Positions 36,292 to 49,638 of a stretch of DNA of 64,000 nucleotides are shown here, in pieces. The position numbers and the translations under genes are program-made. Each line of letters starts with the position of its first letter. Position 1 is the first letter of the stretch. The stretch is taken from assembly GCF_000091045.1 (NCBI RefSeq), contig NC_006680.1:455001-519000 (forward strand). Direction: 5' to 3'. The notes beneath the pieces were generated by a model. That model saw only the letters and a list, made by a program, of their open reading frames with translations. It made no database searches and was not told the DNA's origin. This DNA comes from Cryptococcus deneoformans JEC21 (taxonomy: Eukaryota > Basidiomycota > Tremellomycetes > Tremellales > Cryptococcaceae).

Positions 36292-39200
36292 ATGGGAAAC
36301 ATATCTTCCATGGCCAGGGCGTGGGTAGCTTCTCTTAGAAAACCGAGTGATGCTAAACGTCCTTAGCTCAACGGCGCTGGATTCTTACGTTGCCGAACTT
36401 GGCAATGACATCTCATACGATAAGAGGTATGTTCCCGGCTAGCGCACCGACCTATCGACTGACTACTTGGCATTTTACTTCAGTTTGTCGTCCTCACGGT
36501 TCCTCAAAACCATCTTGGCTCGCCACAGTTTCGGCCCAATCGTCCTCAAGATATTCATTAAACCCGATGCAGCCATGTCACTTCGGGTCATACAGCGAAG
36601 ATTGAAGTTGGAGAGGGATATTCTTTCAGAACTTGCGAATGTGAATACATACCAGACGTTTGTGGAGACGGAGAAGGCCGGGTATCTTATCAGGCAATGG
36701 ATAGGATCGAACTTGTATGACCGTGTCAGGTGAGTGACTTACTGTTCGGATTCGGAGGAATCTTACAGTTGTTGGGATTCAGTCAACAGCCATATCTTGC
36801 CAATATAGAGAAGAAGTGGATCGCCTTCCAAATTCTAACCACCCTTCGAGATGCCCGCAATCGCAAGGCTAGTACTTTATTTCACATTTAGCCCATTGCA
36901 TGCTGAAATTTTGTATAGGTTGCTCACGGCGACATCAAGTCTGAAAACATACTTCTCACTTCCTCCCTCTCTGTCCTTCTAACAGACTTTTCATCCTCCT
37001 TCAAACCAACATACCTTCCACTCGACGACCCCTCCGACTTTTCATTTTTCTTCGATACTTCTGGACGACGCACATGCTATATCGCACCCGAACGATTTTA
37101 CGCCTCTGACTCCAAAGTGGCTGATCGGAAAAGGGCATCCGAGAGTGAAGGTGGGGAATGGTTTGGGAGGAGGGATGGGAAGATTACAGAGGAAATGGAT
37201 GTCTTTAGTACTGGGTGTGTGTTGGCAGAAATGTGGGCCGATGGGCGGACTGTGTTTAATCTCAGTGAGCTGTATGCGTATCGCGAGGGCGCTTTAAGTT
37301 TGAATGGGATGTTGGAAAATATCCATGATGTCGACGTTCGAGTGAGTCACCTTGCTTACATAGTTTGACTGGAGCTCAAAGGGAACGATGCTTTCAGGAA
37401 ATGATTGCCCAAATGCTATCAAGAGAACCTTCCAAACGACCTTCGTTCGACCATATCCTTTCAAAGTACCGCGAAACCATCTTTCCCGAGTATTTTTACA
37501 CTTTCCTACAAGATTATATTAACTCACTCAACGAAAAGGCGGAAGCTTCGAGTTTTAGGGATGATGTCGAAGGGGGATTCTTGCAACACTCAGCAGGACA
37601 AAGTGGTGCCAAGATTGACAGGTTACTGGATGAATGGGAAGGGATTGCCACTTACCTCGGTGAAGGTCCAACTGATAGTGAGTGTTTATAAGGCGACTGG
37701 TCTTTCCGTCAACCCATTTTGCTGACCAAAACGATAAGACGCTCCGGCACTACTCATCCTGAACGTGATCACCTCTTCTGTTCGACACTGTCTATTCCCC
37801 TCCTCTCGCCTACACGCCCTCCGCCTATTCCTAAACCTCCTCCCCTACCTCCTTGACGAAGACAAAATCGACCGTATTATACCCTATATCGTCGAGCTCC
37901 TCTCCGATGATATGCCGCATGTCCGCGCCGAAGCGTGCAGGACCCTGATTCAGGTCGTCGAGAGCGTCACCTCGGTGACCCCACAGAACGCGACATTCAT
38001 TCCAGAGTATCTTTTACCACAGATGAAACATTTGACGACAGACAGTGATATCTTCGTAAGGATTACGTATGCGCAGGCTTTGGTCAAGTTGGCGAATGCG
38101 GCGATGACAATGTTGGAAATGAGTCAAGCTGCGAAAGATGGTGCGTCAGTTCATGGGACCGAGTCTTCTGGGATTGTCGAGGTGAGTTTGTTGTATACCA
38201 TCATGAAAAAATATTTACTTCACTAAATATCAGCCCGACTACGATGTGATGGTTCAAGAGATTCAAGCCGCCGTCGAAGAACAAGCTACAACCCTCCTCG
38301 TCGACCCTGCGTCCGCTGTCAAGCGCGGAATCCTCTCCTCCATCTCTGATCTATGCCTGTTTTTCGGTCGTCAAAAGTCAAATGAAATCGTGCTCAGCCA
38401 CATTATGACTTACTTGAACGATAAAGATTGGATGCTCCGGCTGGCGTTCTTTGATAGCATCGTCGGTGTGGGGGCGTTTATAGGTTTAAGAGCTGTAGAG
38501 GAATACGTCCTTCCACTCATGTTTCAAGCGTTAGCGGGTGAGTATCCATTTTTGTTGACCGATTTTCAGATTCGCTGATATCACGCGGATTAGACTCTGA
38601 AGAAGCTGTAGTGGCGAGGGTGATTGGCTCGCTGACAAGCCTCGCAACTCTCGGCTTACTCGCACGTATGCGACTATGGGATACTTTTTTCGCTGTGAAA
38701 GGATTCATGTTTCATCCAAATGTATGGATTCGCCAAGGTTCGTTGGAATATCCTCCTCTGTAACCTTCTATAGTCACTGATGCTGACCGAAAACTGATGG
38801 GACAGGCGCGGTGGGTCTCATCGCAGCTGTAGCAAAAAACCTCCCGTCTTCAGATGTATGGTGTATCCTCTACCCTGCGATTAGGCCCATGCTTCACTCG
38901 GATGTCAAGGAGATGGAAGAAGCGGCACTAATGTCGGCTCTCTTGCCTCCTGTAAGTACAAACATCTTGTCTATTTGAGCAAAAAATTGTAGACAGAGAC
39001 TGATGTGTCATACAGCTGGCGAGAAGCACTTTGATAGCTGCAAGGGTTGCAGCGTTGCAAAACACTCCACCTGGCTTTTGGGATATCCCCCCCGCAACGT
39101 CATCAACCAAGGTTGATCTTATCAAGTCTCAGAAGTTGGCACAAAATAATCCGTGCGTATTTCATAACTAAACAATATAAGGATATGTTAACGGAAGCGT

Positions 39201-41689
39201 TGATTACAGACATCGGCTGAGAGATAGCGGTATCTCTGCATTGGATGAGAAAAAGATCGAGGCAATGAAGGAACATATTGTTAAACAAGCACATGCTATC
39301 AAAGCGTACGTGACCCCTCTCTTGTTAGTATGCCAGAGTGGCAGCTTATAGTAAGGCAGGCGGGAAGCGACCGATCAGAACCTTCCGCCGGAGGCATCAC
39401 TTGTCAATTCTAAATCTGTCTCTCTGACCGACTTGGGTGTGACGCCTCAAACTATCTTCATCAGTCCCCGTACGATCGGCGTCGATGCCGCTAAAGTCGA
39501 ACTCCGACGTTTCCGTCCAGGCCTTGAACCTGAAAGTCGTCGAACGTCGTTTACTACTAATCGAAGCCTTCGTGGTCCTGTCGATAGCCCCTTGGACGAG
39601 ATTCGCAGGAAACTCGCTGCACTTGAACCGCTCTCAAGACCTGAAACACCTGTCGCAAAGGAAAAAGCGACAACAACGCCGACGACTACAAGTCATACTA
39701 GTCAGCCATCTGTGGATACAGGTGCCAGCCCGTCAGAGTCCAACCTGCCGTCGACACTGGATATCACTGCCATGACAAGATCTGGGAAGAAGAAAAAGGT
39801 GGATTCAAAAGCTGCTCCAGCAGTGGGAGCATCGCATACCAATGCGGTTGGCACTACCACAATACATGACGAGCCGATCTCGGGTAGAACAACGCCCATT
39901 GCTGCCGCTCTCAGTCAAATCACCCTCAGCGGAGCCAACACGCCTAAGGGACAGCCTGCGGCACCGTATACGAGCTCTTATGAAGGGCATGATCCGGGAG
40001 TGAGAGCTTTCCTCGAGCAGGTTGATTTAGATAACTACCGAGAACCTCTCCTTGACTTTGGTCCTCGAGTGGGAGCGAACCATCGTAAACGAAATCCGCG
40101 AGTCAACAAGGCGTCGTCTTCCTCTTCAGCTTCAACGTCATCGTCGCCAACTAACGTGACCATGATTGCCCACTTGACTCACCATGAAGGGGCGATCACA
40201 GGTCTTATCACCTCGCCAGATAGTGTCTTTTTCGCTTCATCTTCGGAAGATGGTCAGGTATTGATCTGGGATGCAGCCCGTCTGGAGAGAAGTGTTACTG
40301 CAAAACCCCGCCTGGTATACAAAATGGAAGCACCGATAGTGTCCATGTGTGGGATCGAGAATACACATTGCCTGGCCGTGGCGAGTGACGATGGTCAGGT
40401 ACATGTTTTGCGAGTACATACAGGCGGAGGTAGTGGAGGGAGTAGTACGAGGTATTCAAAGGTGGAGTGTATCAGGACTTGGAACACCGAGGAGTCTGAT
40501 GGTCATGTACGGTTTGTCTCGCATATACAAGGTGATTTTTTCCTCTTCATACCTATTGACATATTCGTCAGAGCTAATCGTATTACTTGCAGACTCGACA
40601 CTGCTTTTACTCACATCGATGTCTGTCATTGCTACTCTTGATATCCGAAGCATGGAAATCAAACAACGTTTCCAGCATCCACCAGAGCTAGGCATCATCA
40701 CCGCTTACTGCCTATCGACCCACTGGCTCGTACTCGGTACTTCCATTGGGGCGTTGAGTCTTTGGGATCTGCGTTTTGGATTACTTCTCAAGTCTTGGAA
40801 AGCCGGCGGAGGTGTTACCAGCTGTCGCATCCACCCGTCAAGGGGTCGTGGCCGATGGATCATGGTTTCGGTATCGCCTACGTGGCCATATGCTCTTCTG
40901 GGTCCTTCGACTGATAAGTCAGAGGAGCCTCAGCCTTCGAAACCTATCGTGGAGGTATATGATATCGAAAGCTCTAAATTGGTAGAAGTGTACGAAATAA
41001 GGAGTCGTAGATCTAGTAAACCCTCCGAGATTGTTCCCGAACCTATAGAGATCATTCCCAACAAGGCCGCTCTTATCGCAGAACTCGCTCGCTCGACGCC
41101 CTCTTTACCTTCGCATATCCCAACTGATGACTTTGACGCGACCAATCCTTTGCCCACGCCGCCCAGTGCCGTACTTGATCTTATGGTCGGACAGGGATGG
41201 ACTAATTTGGGAAGACCGGAAGAGTCTATATTGATGTCGGTACCGGAGCTAAGGTCTTCTGACAAGAATGGTGAGGGACAAAGTGGGCCCGGATGGATGA
41301 TTACTGCTGGAGAGGACAGGATAGTGAGATACTGGGATCTAGTAAAAGCTCAAGATGGCTTCGTGGTCTGCGGATCTCAGAAAGAGAAGGACGTCAGTTT
41401 CCGGTGAGCCAATGCAGTAGTTGGTCGCTAATTCGTCGCTGATGTATTCGTGATTAGTCGAATGCCCGAAGGTTCATCACCAAGCATGTTTTACACTCTT
41501 CCAAATGTCCATCGTCAAGGGCAAGGACCTACTCGGGATAAGGAACGACAACCTCTCCAACCCCACTATGACGCGATATGTAAACTTGGCTCGTTAGAAA
41601 CCCCCTTCTCAAGCTGCATTATAAGTGCTGATAGAAGTGGTATTATAAAAGTATGGAGAATGGAAGGGATGGCTGGTCCCTTGCGTTAG
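36292..41689 (+). CDS. VPS15: Vps15, regulatory kinase subunit of the PI3-kinase Vps34 complex
   Basis: Fifteen exons, 14 introns (36321-36366, 36427-36483, 36730-36782, 36868-36918, 37342-37397, 37678-37738, 38182-38233, 38538-38593, 38738-38805, 38952-39015, 39153-39209, 39306-39359, 40532-40592, 41404-41457); exons sum to 4608 nt, 1535 residues. The intron at 36868 has a GC donor (AAG|GCTAGT). The protein begins MGN, an N-myristoylation signal. The kinase domain (about 25-330) has the Vps15 hallmarks HGDIKSENILLT, LLTDFSSSFKPTYLP and FFFDTSGRRTCYIAPERF, and lacks a standard glycine loop. HEAT repeats follow (for example LRLFLNLLPYLLDEDKIDRI; DMPHVRAEACRTL), then a linker rich in Ser/Thr and C-terminal WD40 repeats (about 950-1535; SSSEDGQVLIWDAA, GEDRIVRYWD). 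Vps15 binds and activates Vps34 to make PI3P for endosomal sorting and autophagy. Confidence 0.95.
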
Positions 41690-42064
41690 ATGAGTTCTTT
41701 GTAAGACTAGACTTCGTCGTCTGTTGTGTACAGCAATATCGCTCATACCTTGCATGGGATACCCTACGTATATGTTGTTTTGTTTAGACTGTAACCTTTT
41801 GGTAAGAGGGATATGCATGCACGTTGGTGCATTGTGGAACAGGTTTGGCATTGAATTCTCCAGGACTACGTAAGTGACCCTTTCATATAAATATATGCTT
41901 TTAAAGTCCGCCCGCTCGTGACGCGCACTTCATGGTTTCTTTCGTTCCATTATTCTGTTCAGTGCTGCCTTCGTCTTTGCTTTTCAACGTCGGATTCCCA
42001 CACCCATGAAAATGCAGCCCCGCTAATTAAAGTATCCTGAACCCACAGAAATCAAGCATTCATC
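41690..42064. other. Intergenic, about 375 bp
   Basis: VPS15 3' UTR and promoter of the acid phosphatase. No coding or RNA signal. Confidence 0.4.
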
Positions 42065-44168
42065 ATGATCACCACAAACGACACGCCCACTGCCTCCACA
42101 CCTCTTCTACTACACGCGGCACAAAACCCATCTCACGGGTCCAAGGTATATATTCAGCGATATCGCTCGGGGAAACGGCGATATCCTCTATTCCTATTCC
42201 GTCTCGTAATAACTCCAATGGTATTGATCACACTTGTGACGTTACTAGCTTGGGATACCTCACCTCTTGGACATTGTTATATGAAACCCATTTGCCGAGC
42301 GTTGAAAGATGGAAATGAAATGGAGGAAATATGGTGGAGAAATCAAGGCCCTTATGCTCCTTACAAGGAATTTGATCACAGTAAAAACCTAGAATATCTG
42401 CCAAGAGGCTGTGAAATTGATCAAGTCACCCTGGTGAGTTCTTTATCTCGTCCATATGGCCGAAGGATTCTATTGAAGGGCTCCGTATCTTGCTATAGCT
42501 TCATAGGCACACCTCAAGATACCCTACCCCCAATGCAGGGAGATGTATGCTTGGGGCTTTGAACAAGATTCGGAAGAGGGAAGTTGGAGTCCCTCGTCAT
42601 CATCCCGAATTGTCCTTCATTGACAAGGCAGACCTAGAGTTGAAAGATTGGCAGTTCGGCGGGTTGACGAACCAAGGCAGAAAAGCGTTAGTCATATTAC
42701 ATTATGAAGATTTACTAGGCTTATATCTGATTGATTCACTTACACAGCGCATGGAAATCCGGCGTGCACATAGCCACTGCATACAAATCGTTACTAGACA
42801 AGGCGGTTGATGTTTTCACACGTTCGTCAGAAGGAGAAAGGGTGCTTGAGACTTCGAGGTACTGGTTAGAAGTGAGCTGGGGGAAATTGAAGGTTTCAAT
42901 TCCAATGGTCTGCTGACGTCTTTGGCAGGGATTCCGAAATCATCGTTTCGCCATCAAGAAAAAGTCTGACTTACCGAAAGTCGATGTGATCATACCCGAG
43001 GAACCAGTAAGTGACAATCGTTTTTCATTATGAGAAATAACACTTGAAATTAATCTAATGTTTCAGACATTCAACAGTACTCTATCTGTGCATTCATGCC
43101 CAGCATTCGAGAGTCTTGACCCTTCACCAGGCTCCATAGCCCAATCAGATCTCTCGCCTCTCCTCTCATCGGCCATCGACCGATTGAACACCGCCCTTCG
43201 CCCCAGGCCCAAGCTCGATGCTGACGACGTAGCCTGTTTGGCAGACATGTGTGGCTACGACAGCCAGTCCAGGGGCACGGAGTGGAAACGGTGGTCAAAA
43301 TGGTGTGGGCTGTTCACGAAGGACGAATGGGAAGTGCTGGGACATGGAAAAGATTTGAAGAGGTACTATGAGGTCGGGCAAGGGAGCGATTACGGGCCTA
43401 CAATGGGCGTAAGTCACTACGAATTTCATTGGGAATATCACTTACCCAAGCACTTGGCATCAGGCTGGTTACATTAACGAAATTATTGCTCGTTTGACTG
43501 ATTCTGCCCCTCAAGATAACACATGCACGAATCGCACCCTAGACGCTGATGAGGATACTTTTCCCAGAGGAGGGGAACGCTTCTTTGTTGTACGTTAGCC
43601 ATTGAAATCTAGCTATCCTATCTGCATCTCCGCTCACTAGTTGCTGGCAGGATTTTGGGCATGATAACGAAATGCTAGAAGTCATGGCGGCTGCAGGCGT
43701 CCTCAAAGTGGGTTGTTATGCCGTGCCAACCCTATCCCATACTGATATGCTCCTTTTAGCAATCTAGACCTTTGACGACAACTGCAGTCCCTGCTCGCCG
43801 AACGTTCGTTCTTTCCGAAATCGTCCCATTCGGTGCCCGCCTGATCTTCGAAAGGGTCTCCTGTGACACGGGCTACTGGGAACCTGGGTCAGGAACTGCT
43901 CCCGAAGGAGGAAAAGAGGGTATCAAGAAATATGTCAGGATCTTGCTCAAGTGAGTTCAATACCCGACATAAAAAATAAGATGAAAATGATATGGCTGAT
44001 CAGATGAATAGCGACAAGGTCCAAACGGTAGCCCATATTGCATGCGAGCAATCCGCTTTTGCTGAGCATGGCCTATGCGAGGTGGATGCCTTTGTCGAAA
44101 GTCAGCAATTTGCGACAACAAACGTTTCTTGGGATATTTGCTACAACAGTTCTCACGAGGAGGAATAA
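42065..44168 (+). CDS. Membrane-anchored histidine acid phosphatase (phytase/MINPP-like)
   Basis: Nine exons; introns 42434-42498, 42687-42747, 42872-42928, 43007-43066, 43409-43463, 43590-43650, 43708-43759 and 43951-44011; 543 residues. A short basic cytosolic N-terminus is followed by one hydrophobic helix at about 41-63 (FRLVITPMVLITLVTLLAW), giving type II topology with the catalytic part in the lumen or outside. Histidine phosphatase branch 2 is shown by VTLLHRHTSRYPT (residues about 121-133), with phosphate-accepting His127, and by the distal FGHDNEML (His413-Asp414), the usual proton-donor HD pair. The family motif is normally RHGxRxP; here Gly-Ala/x is Thr-Ser (RHTSRYP). Paired cysteines in the C-terminal half suit a secreted fold. 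Family members cleave phosphomonoesters such as phytate. Activity is likely but the altered motif deserves testing. Confidence 0.82.
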
Positions 44169-44234
44169 CAGACTGCAAGTAATGCATAATGTATGATTAA
44201 GTAGCCGATGACGGTCTCGTAATGATTATGATAG

Positions 44235-44253
44235 TATGCTATGCTATGCTATG
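44235..44253 (+). repeat. TATGC short tandem repeat
   Basis: About four units of TATGC (TATGCTATGCTATGCTATG) in the gap between the convergent acid phosphatase and MSH1 genes. Confidence 0.7.
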
Positions 44254-44330
44254 AATTTGATGATTTATCTATATATACAATTTGAAGTCGTTGCAATTCG
44301 TGGCAAAACATGGGAAGGTAGATAAATATC

Positions 44331-47300
44331 CTAATGAGATGATGGCAATGTAATAAGATTGGATTTTGATTGGAGGGTTACGAGCGTCGACTCGGCTACA
44401 CGTAGAAAAGATTCTGGCATGCCGGCGATACTGGCAGCTTTCTGTAAAAGATTTATCAGCAGAAGTTTCTTCCAGCCTGACCGCTAGCCTTACAATAGCA
44501 TGAGAATCGTAATTTATACCCGGTCGTAGCTTGTAAGAATAAGAAAAAGCGCCATCCTGTTTCAACATCAGAGGCAAGCCCGTTTTGAAGATTGAAATAC
44601 TACTTACCGCCTCATTTACATCCGTGCACCAAAAAGCAATCCCACTTCTTCCCTTTATCACCTCTCCTTCAGCCCTTTTTGGATCGTATCCTAGCATTTG
44701 TCCCAGTTCGTGATAATGAGTGGCGAACAATGTCCGGCACTTGATGTTCTCGAGGATATAGTCAAGTGTGGCATACGCTATTGAGACACCTGCCTGTAAC
44801 GTAGTACCGCGTCCAATCCTGCACCATCATTTTCAGTAGAAGTACGAATACCATCCTAAGAATCGCGTACTCATCCATGATAACGAGGGATCTCTCAGTG
44901 GCATGGCGCAAGATCCCTGCAGTTCTATTTCGACACATGATCAACAAGCTCCAGCGCCAAGGCTCAAATTTAAATAAACACTTACTCAACCATTTCAAGC
45001 ATAAACGTGCTCCGATCCCTCCATAGATCATCTCTAGCTCCCACTCTGCTGAAAACCCGATCCACGATTCCCATCTTCACGTATTCAGCAGGAACGAAGC
45101 TTCCGCTCTGGGCAAGTATTGCTATGACTGCAGTTTGTCGAAGAAGGGTCGACTTTCCTCCCTGGTTGGGGCCGGTGATGACATGCAAATGGGTATCAGA
45201 AGCCATGTGAGTACTGTTTGGGGTGAAATTGCGAGAAGCAGACAGCAAAGAAGATTCAACGGAAGGATGTCTACCATTAATGATCTGTAGCTCCGTACTA
45301 AAATCCGATTTGAGTATTGTTGTCGATGGCCTATGAAATTCACTTACGAATTGTCCAGTATTGGCCTGACCCAGTTCATCTCAACTGCATTCTGAGCAAA
45401 GCTCAGGCTCAAATCCAGCTCATCAACTAATTCGGAATTTTGCTGGATCGCGTCCGATTGCTCTACCACCTATTGGGCTCTGTTAGTTCAAAACAAAAGT
45501 AATGAGAGTGGGATAGAGATACCATATTTTGAAGTTCCCGAGCAGCTCGCCTTTGAGCAGCGCCTAGATATTCCATCATGATCTCAATTCTCGTACCCAG
45601 TTCCGCAAGCGGCTAAGAGGAATATCAGTCCAACATCATTCGGATTAAGGTATTACTCACCGCGTAGGCAAAGTATGCTGTTTTACCAGTCATGCTTCCT
45701 ATACGCTCCAGAGATCTCGCTTTCGCCACCTTTTCAGCATCTTTTGCTGACATTTGAATGTGATAGCTGAATCTGTGGTTCTTCTCAATAGTCAGAGTAG
45801 GCGTATCTGAAAGACGTTAACATGTAATATATCTAGATAACCCTGGAGCAATTCTTGGAAATACTCACCATACTTCTTGATTAGGCTTGCTTGTAACTTT
45901 TGGGCTTCGGCTTTCAAAGCACTCAGTTCGTCATGTCGAAGTTGGAGCGCAGGCGAGAACCTAACAGCAATCGTTATTACGATATTTGTCTGCATTTGAA
46001 ACAACTTTTTTGGCCTTACTGAGGACGAATCCACCACTCTGACATCTCTCTCTCATCCCTCTCCCGCTTGATCCTCTGCTTTTCGTCTGCTTCACTTTCT
46101 TTAGATGATGCCTGACTTGTAAGCAGCGCATCACCAGCTTCTTGCTCATCAATGATACTCTTATCATCGCCGGATCTGAACATGATGGCAGATTCTTCCA
46201 CAGAGGATTCGATTTTGGAGGCGATTCTGTCAAGATCACGAAACGAGTCCACGAATTCCTGCAGCCTTGTGATGCCTTCCGATTTCCGTATCGCTTTCTC
46301 GTTATTTCGGCCAACTTCGATTTTGATCTCTTCCTTGATAGTCTCCAATATTCTCTGAGCACCCCTTATCCACCTTCCAACGTCCCATATATCACGTCCA
46401 GTGCCTCTTTGGCCTCTAAACCGCTGAATGATCCGCATGATATCCCCCAGCTCTTTCAGCTCGTGCCGAAGTTCAGTTTTAAGATCCTCTCTATCCATAA
46501 AGGCTTGTACCAGCGCCAAGCGGGAGTTGATTATATGGGGAGATGTCGAAGGAGCTGTGAGAGTGCGTATAAGTAGTCGATGGCCGGAAGATGTTATAGT
46601 CTTGGATACCACTGAGAGAAGCGTACCCTTGGCAGACAAGGGAGATGAATTAGTTTGTGTCTCGCCCGTAGCAATTAATCCCCCTGGCCTAAAAGCATGG
46701 CGTATCTCGAGAGCTTGGAGGGTTGCAGCATCGATTTGCATGAAGGCCGAATTGGATTGCTTGTGAGGTCGACGAAGTGCTGGCATCGACTCTCGCAAAG
46801 CATACTGGAGATGGTGTTGGAGGAGCGCAGCAGCATTCTCTTCCGGTGTGGTAGGGTGTAAAGTTGGTGATGAGGCAGATGTGTAGAGTGGAGGCGGACG
46901 ACAGGGGTCGGCAAAGGACACTCTGACGCCTAGTACTCGAAGTAGCGCGAGCAGCTCTTCAACCTGAGAGGCATCTTTCCGCTTCATTTCCGAATAGTTA
47001 TAATGTTCTCGCCACAGTTCGTAGAGCGAATTATCTAGAACAACTTCACGGGGAGTAATTCGAGCGAGCTCATCTTCCATCTGTGAGACAGTCGTATCCT
47101 TAGTGAAAAATTCTCCAGTGGAAGCATCTGTGTAAGCGAGAGATAGTTCCTGACCATTCTGGCCCTCATTGCCTACAGCGATGGCGAGCAAGTATCGACT
47201 CTGATCTGCATCCACCCACGACTCATCGACCATAGTCCCCGGCGTAACGACTCTGTACACCCTACGTTCCTTTGGTCCGGAGCCTGCGGTGAGCTTTTTG

Positions 47301-48054
47301 CCAGTATGGGCAACGGCTCCTTCTGTATCATACTCCTCCACGAGCACAACGGTGTGTCCCAAGTCTTGAACAAGCATCTTGAGATATTTGTCCAGTGCAT
47401 GTACCGGAAAACCAGCGAATGGGTATGACCTCTTAGCCTCGTTCGCGCCGTATTTCTTTTCTGCAAGGGACAGCGAAAGGATGGAAGCCAAATACCGAGC
47501 GGGTTCAAAATATGACTATTACATACCGTTGGGAGTCAATCGATCCGGAGCAAGGCCATATCAGATGTCGAGCTTACCTCATAGAACTTTCCCACTCTCG
47601 TGAGCAAAATGCAATCTGGAAACCTCTTCCAATTGAGATATACCTCATGAGCCAAAGGAGTATCTGGGATAACACCCTGTCGTATGGCATCCTGAAGAAG
47701 TTCCAATTCTGCCTTTGAACAGGGAATTACTGGGCTCCTGGCGCCATCGCTACGCGCTTTGGCTGCCCTGACCGTTTTGGGGGATTTCGAACGGTTGGGA
47801 GGCACGTCTCTTTCATCCCATGCTTCCAATGGCTTCTGTGGCAAGCCGTTCGATCCCAGCTTCGTCGCTGGCAAATCTGATAGTCTAGCCTTTGTCTTGA
47901 TGAGCTTAGGTTTGGGTTTGACAGAGGTCGCCGTTGTCACCTTGTCAAATGACCGAGCTGTAGTCACCAAAGCATGTGATCTAATTGCCCGAGGCTGAGT
48001 GACCGGCAAGCATCGGAGATGGCGATACAGCCCCCAGCGTATCTTTGGGACCAT
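44331..48054 (-). CDS. MSH1: Mitochondrial DNA mismatch repair protein Msh1 (MutS family)
   Basis: About eleven exons; the first intron is 47516-47577 and the last exon ends at 44331. The start (48052-48054) gives a basic N-terminus ([20 protein letters not shown], then [15 protein letters not shown]), a good mitochondrial presequence. The MutS mismatch-binding domain I begins near [17 protein letters not shown], and connector, lever and clamp regions follow. The ATPase carries Walker [10 protein letters not shown], the STFMLEMVE signature, Walker B VIMDEIGRG and the ATHYHEL switch. Position four of Walker A is Gln where most MutS proteins have Met. Downstream [20 protein letters not shown] and a KAASIAGMP helix match the family C-terminus. 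Msh1 repairs or stabilises mitochondrial DNA. Convergent with the acid phosphatase gene, 160 bp apart. Confidence 0.93.
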
Positions 48055-49638
48055 TGAGTCAAGAGTTCGTGCCAGTGGTTACTTTCTCGAGTATCCAAAC
48101 TGCCTGATTTGGATGATGCATGCATTTGTTGACGGACGGACGGACGGCTCTGTTGGCAAAAGACGGAGTCGACGAAGGCGGCGCGACGAGGACAAAAATG
48201 GGGGCGTCATGACTTGGGAATAAAAGAAGGCATAACGTAAGCGAGACTCGATCATTGCATTATCACTGCTGGGAATTAAATTCTTATTATTTACGTCCGT
48301 CACACTGGCAAATGATGATAGATCCATGATAGTAAATTAAAATCGGCACGGGAAGGGACATTCCTGATCAGAGTGTAATCGTCCATTTCCTCCGATGAAA
48401 GCAGATGAGAAATAAAGGGCAGGAGGAAGATAAATGACGACGCTCCGGCAGCGAAAAAGCGTGAGACATGGGACATCCACCATGGGCGACCATCGTGGAC
48501 CAGATTAGTCTACTAGTAACTATAGAGCGATAGAGTTGTCTACAGTCTACACTACCGTACGTAAGACAATTGATTAAGGTAAGTATGTGGTGAGTTTGAA
48601 CAATGGTATTCGTTGTAACGCATTTTGCCAGGTTTTTTTGTGATGCGGCATTGTTTGTTATTGGGGGGCATGGTGGTCGATGGTTTGATGCTGATAGTCT
48701 TTTGCACTTCAGCTGTGCTTGGTAGAAAGTTGGCAGTGCTTTAGGCCGCGCGGGCTTTCGAGTTAGTTGCTGCTTGTTGGATGAGACCATGAGCGGTGAA
48801 GGGTATATAAATAATGGGCGGTAGAAGAAGAAAAGAAGAAACTACAGGAACCCGGTCCTTTGCACCCGCTTCCATTTCCCGGCGCACAGGATCCTACCAA
48901 ATGTTCGGAAGGGGTATCTTAGGAAGGTGGATGTCGCATGGAACAGCGGCTAGTTGAAGCATAGAAATGACGGATGAGGCTTCGGGGGCTGACGAATGAA
49001 GAGTCGTGGAATATGGAGTGCGTTTTCAGGGTCCGGGATTTCGTGTTGTCGTAAGTCCCAAGAAGGTCTGACTTGCCGGTGCGACAAGCGACCACGCAAA
49101 ACAACAGTCCATATTTTCTCAAGCATACTTATATCCAGGTTGCATCCTCCACCCCCCTATACACTCTCTCATCTCCCCCCTCCCCCTGCCCGCCTCTCGT
49201 CGCTTCGAGGCTTCGAAGCGTCTCAGGTGAGTGTTTGTCCCACTTCCGAATTTTGTGACCAATTCTTTCGAGCGACTCCCCAGCACTTGTTTGCCCAACT
49301 ACCGAGTGTACTCTGCGCTGACATCTCCGTTACCTTCTGTATTATCCCTTTTTGCCTGTGCTTACTCCGCAACGTTTCGCATACCTCCCCAGCAAGCGAA
49401 CACTAGAATAACTGCGGAGACACCGCATTGGGCGAAAAATACCCTTTCAAGTCTCGACCATACCTCGACGTCAACATTTGTGTAGCGCTATAACTAGCAC
49501 CACAGTTCCTAATTTCCATTCATTCCAGCTGGCCTCTCTCTTTCTGGGGTTTTCCGATCTGTTCTCCTTCTGGGTTTAGACATCCATTCGTCGCTTTTCC
49601 AGCTATTGTCTACCATTTCCAGTGCACTTTTCGCCAAC
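48055..49638. other. Divergent intergenic region, about 1.6 kb
   Basis: Between MSH1 and the Ser/Ala-rich membrane protein. Close to MSH1 is a GGAC run. The 350 bp before the plus-strand start are strongly pyrimidine-rich, and a strong donor (CTCAG|GTGAGT at about 49228) with a possible acceptor near 49394 suggests a spliced 5' UTR. The short ORFs on both strands show no coding character. Confidence 0.4.
48131..48147 (+). repeat. GGAC tetranucleotide repeat
   Basis: About four units (GACGGACGGACGGACGG) just upstream of the MSH1 start. Confidence 0.7.

Noticed and set aside
48368..48790. 140-codon minus-strand ORF upstream of MSH1
   Set aside because: No ATG-proximal features, no domain and no splice continuity.
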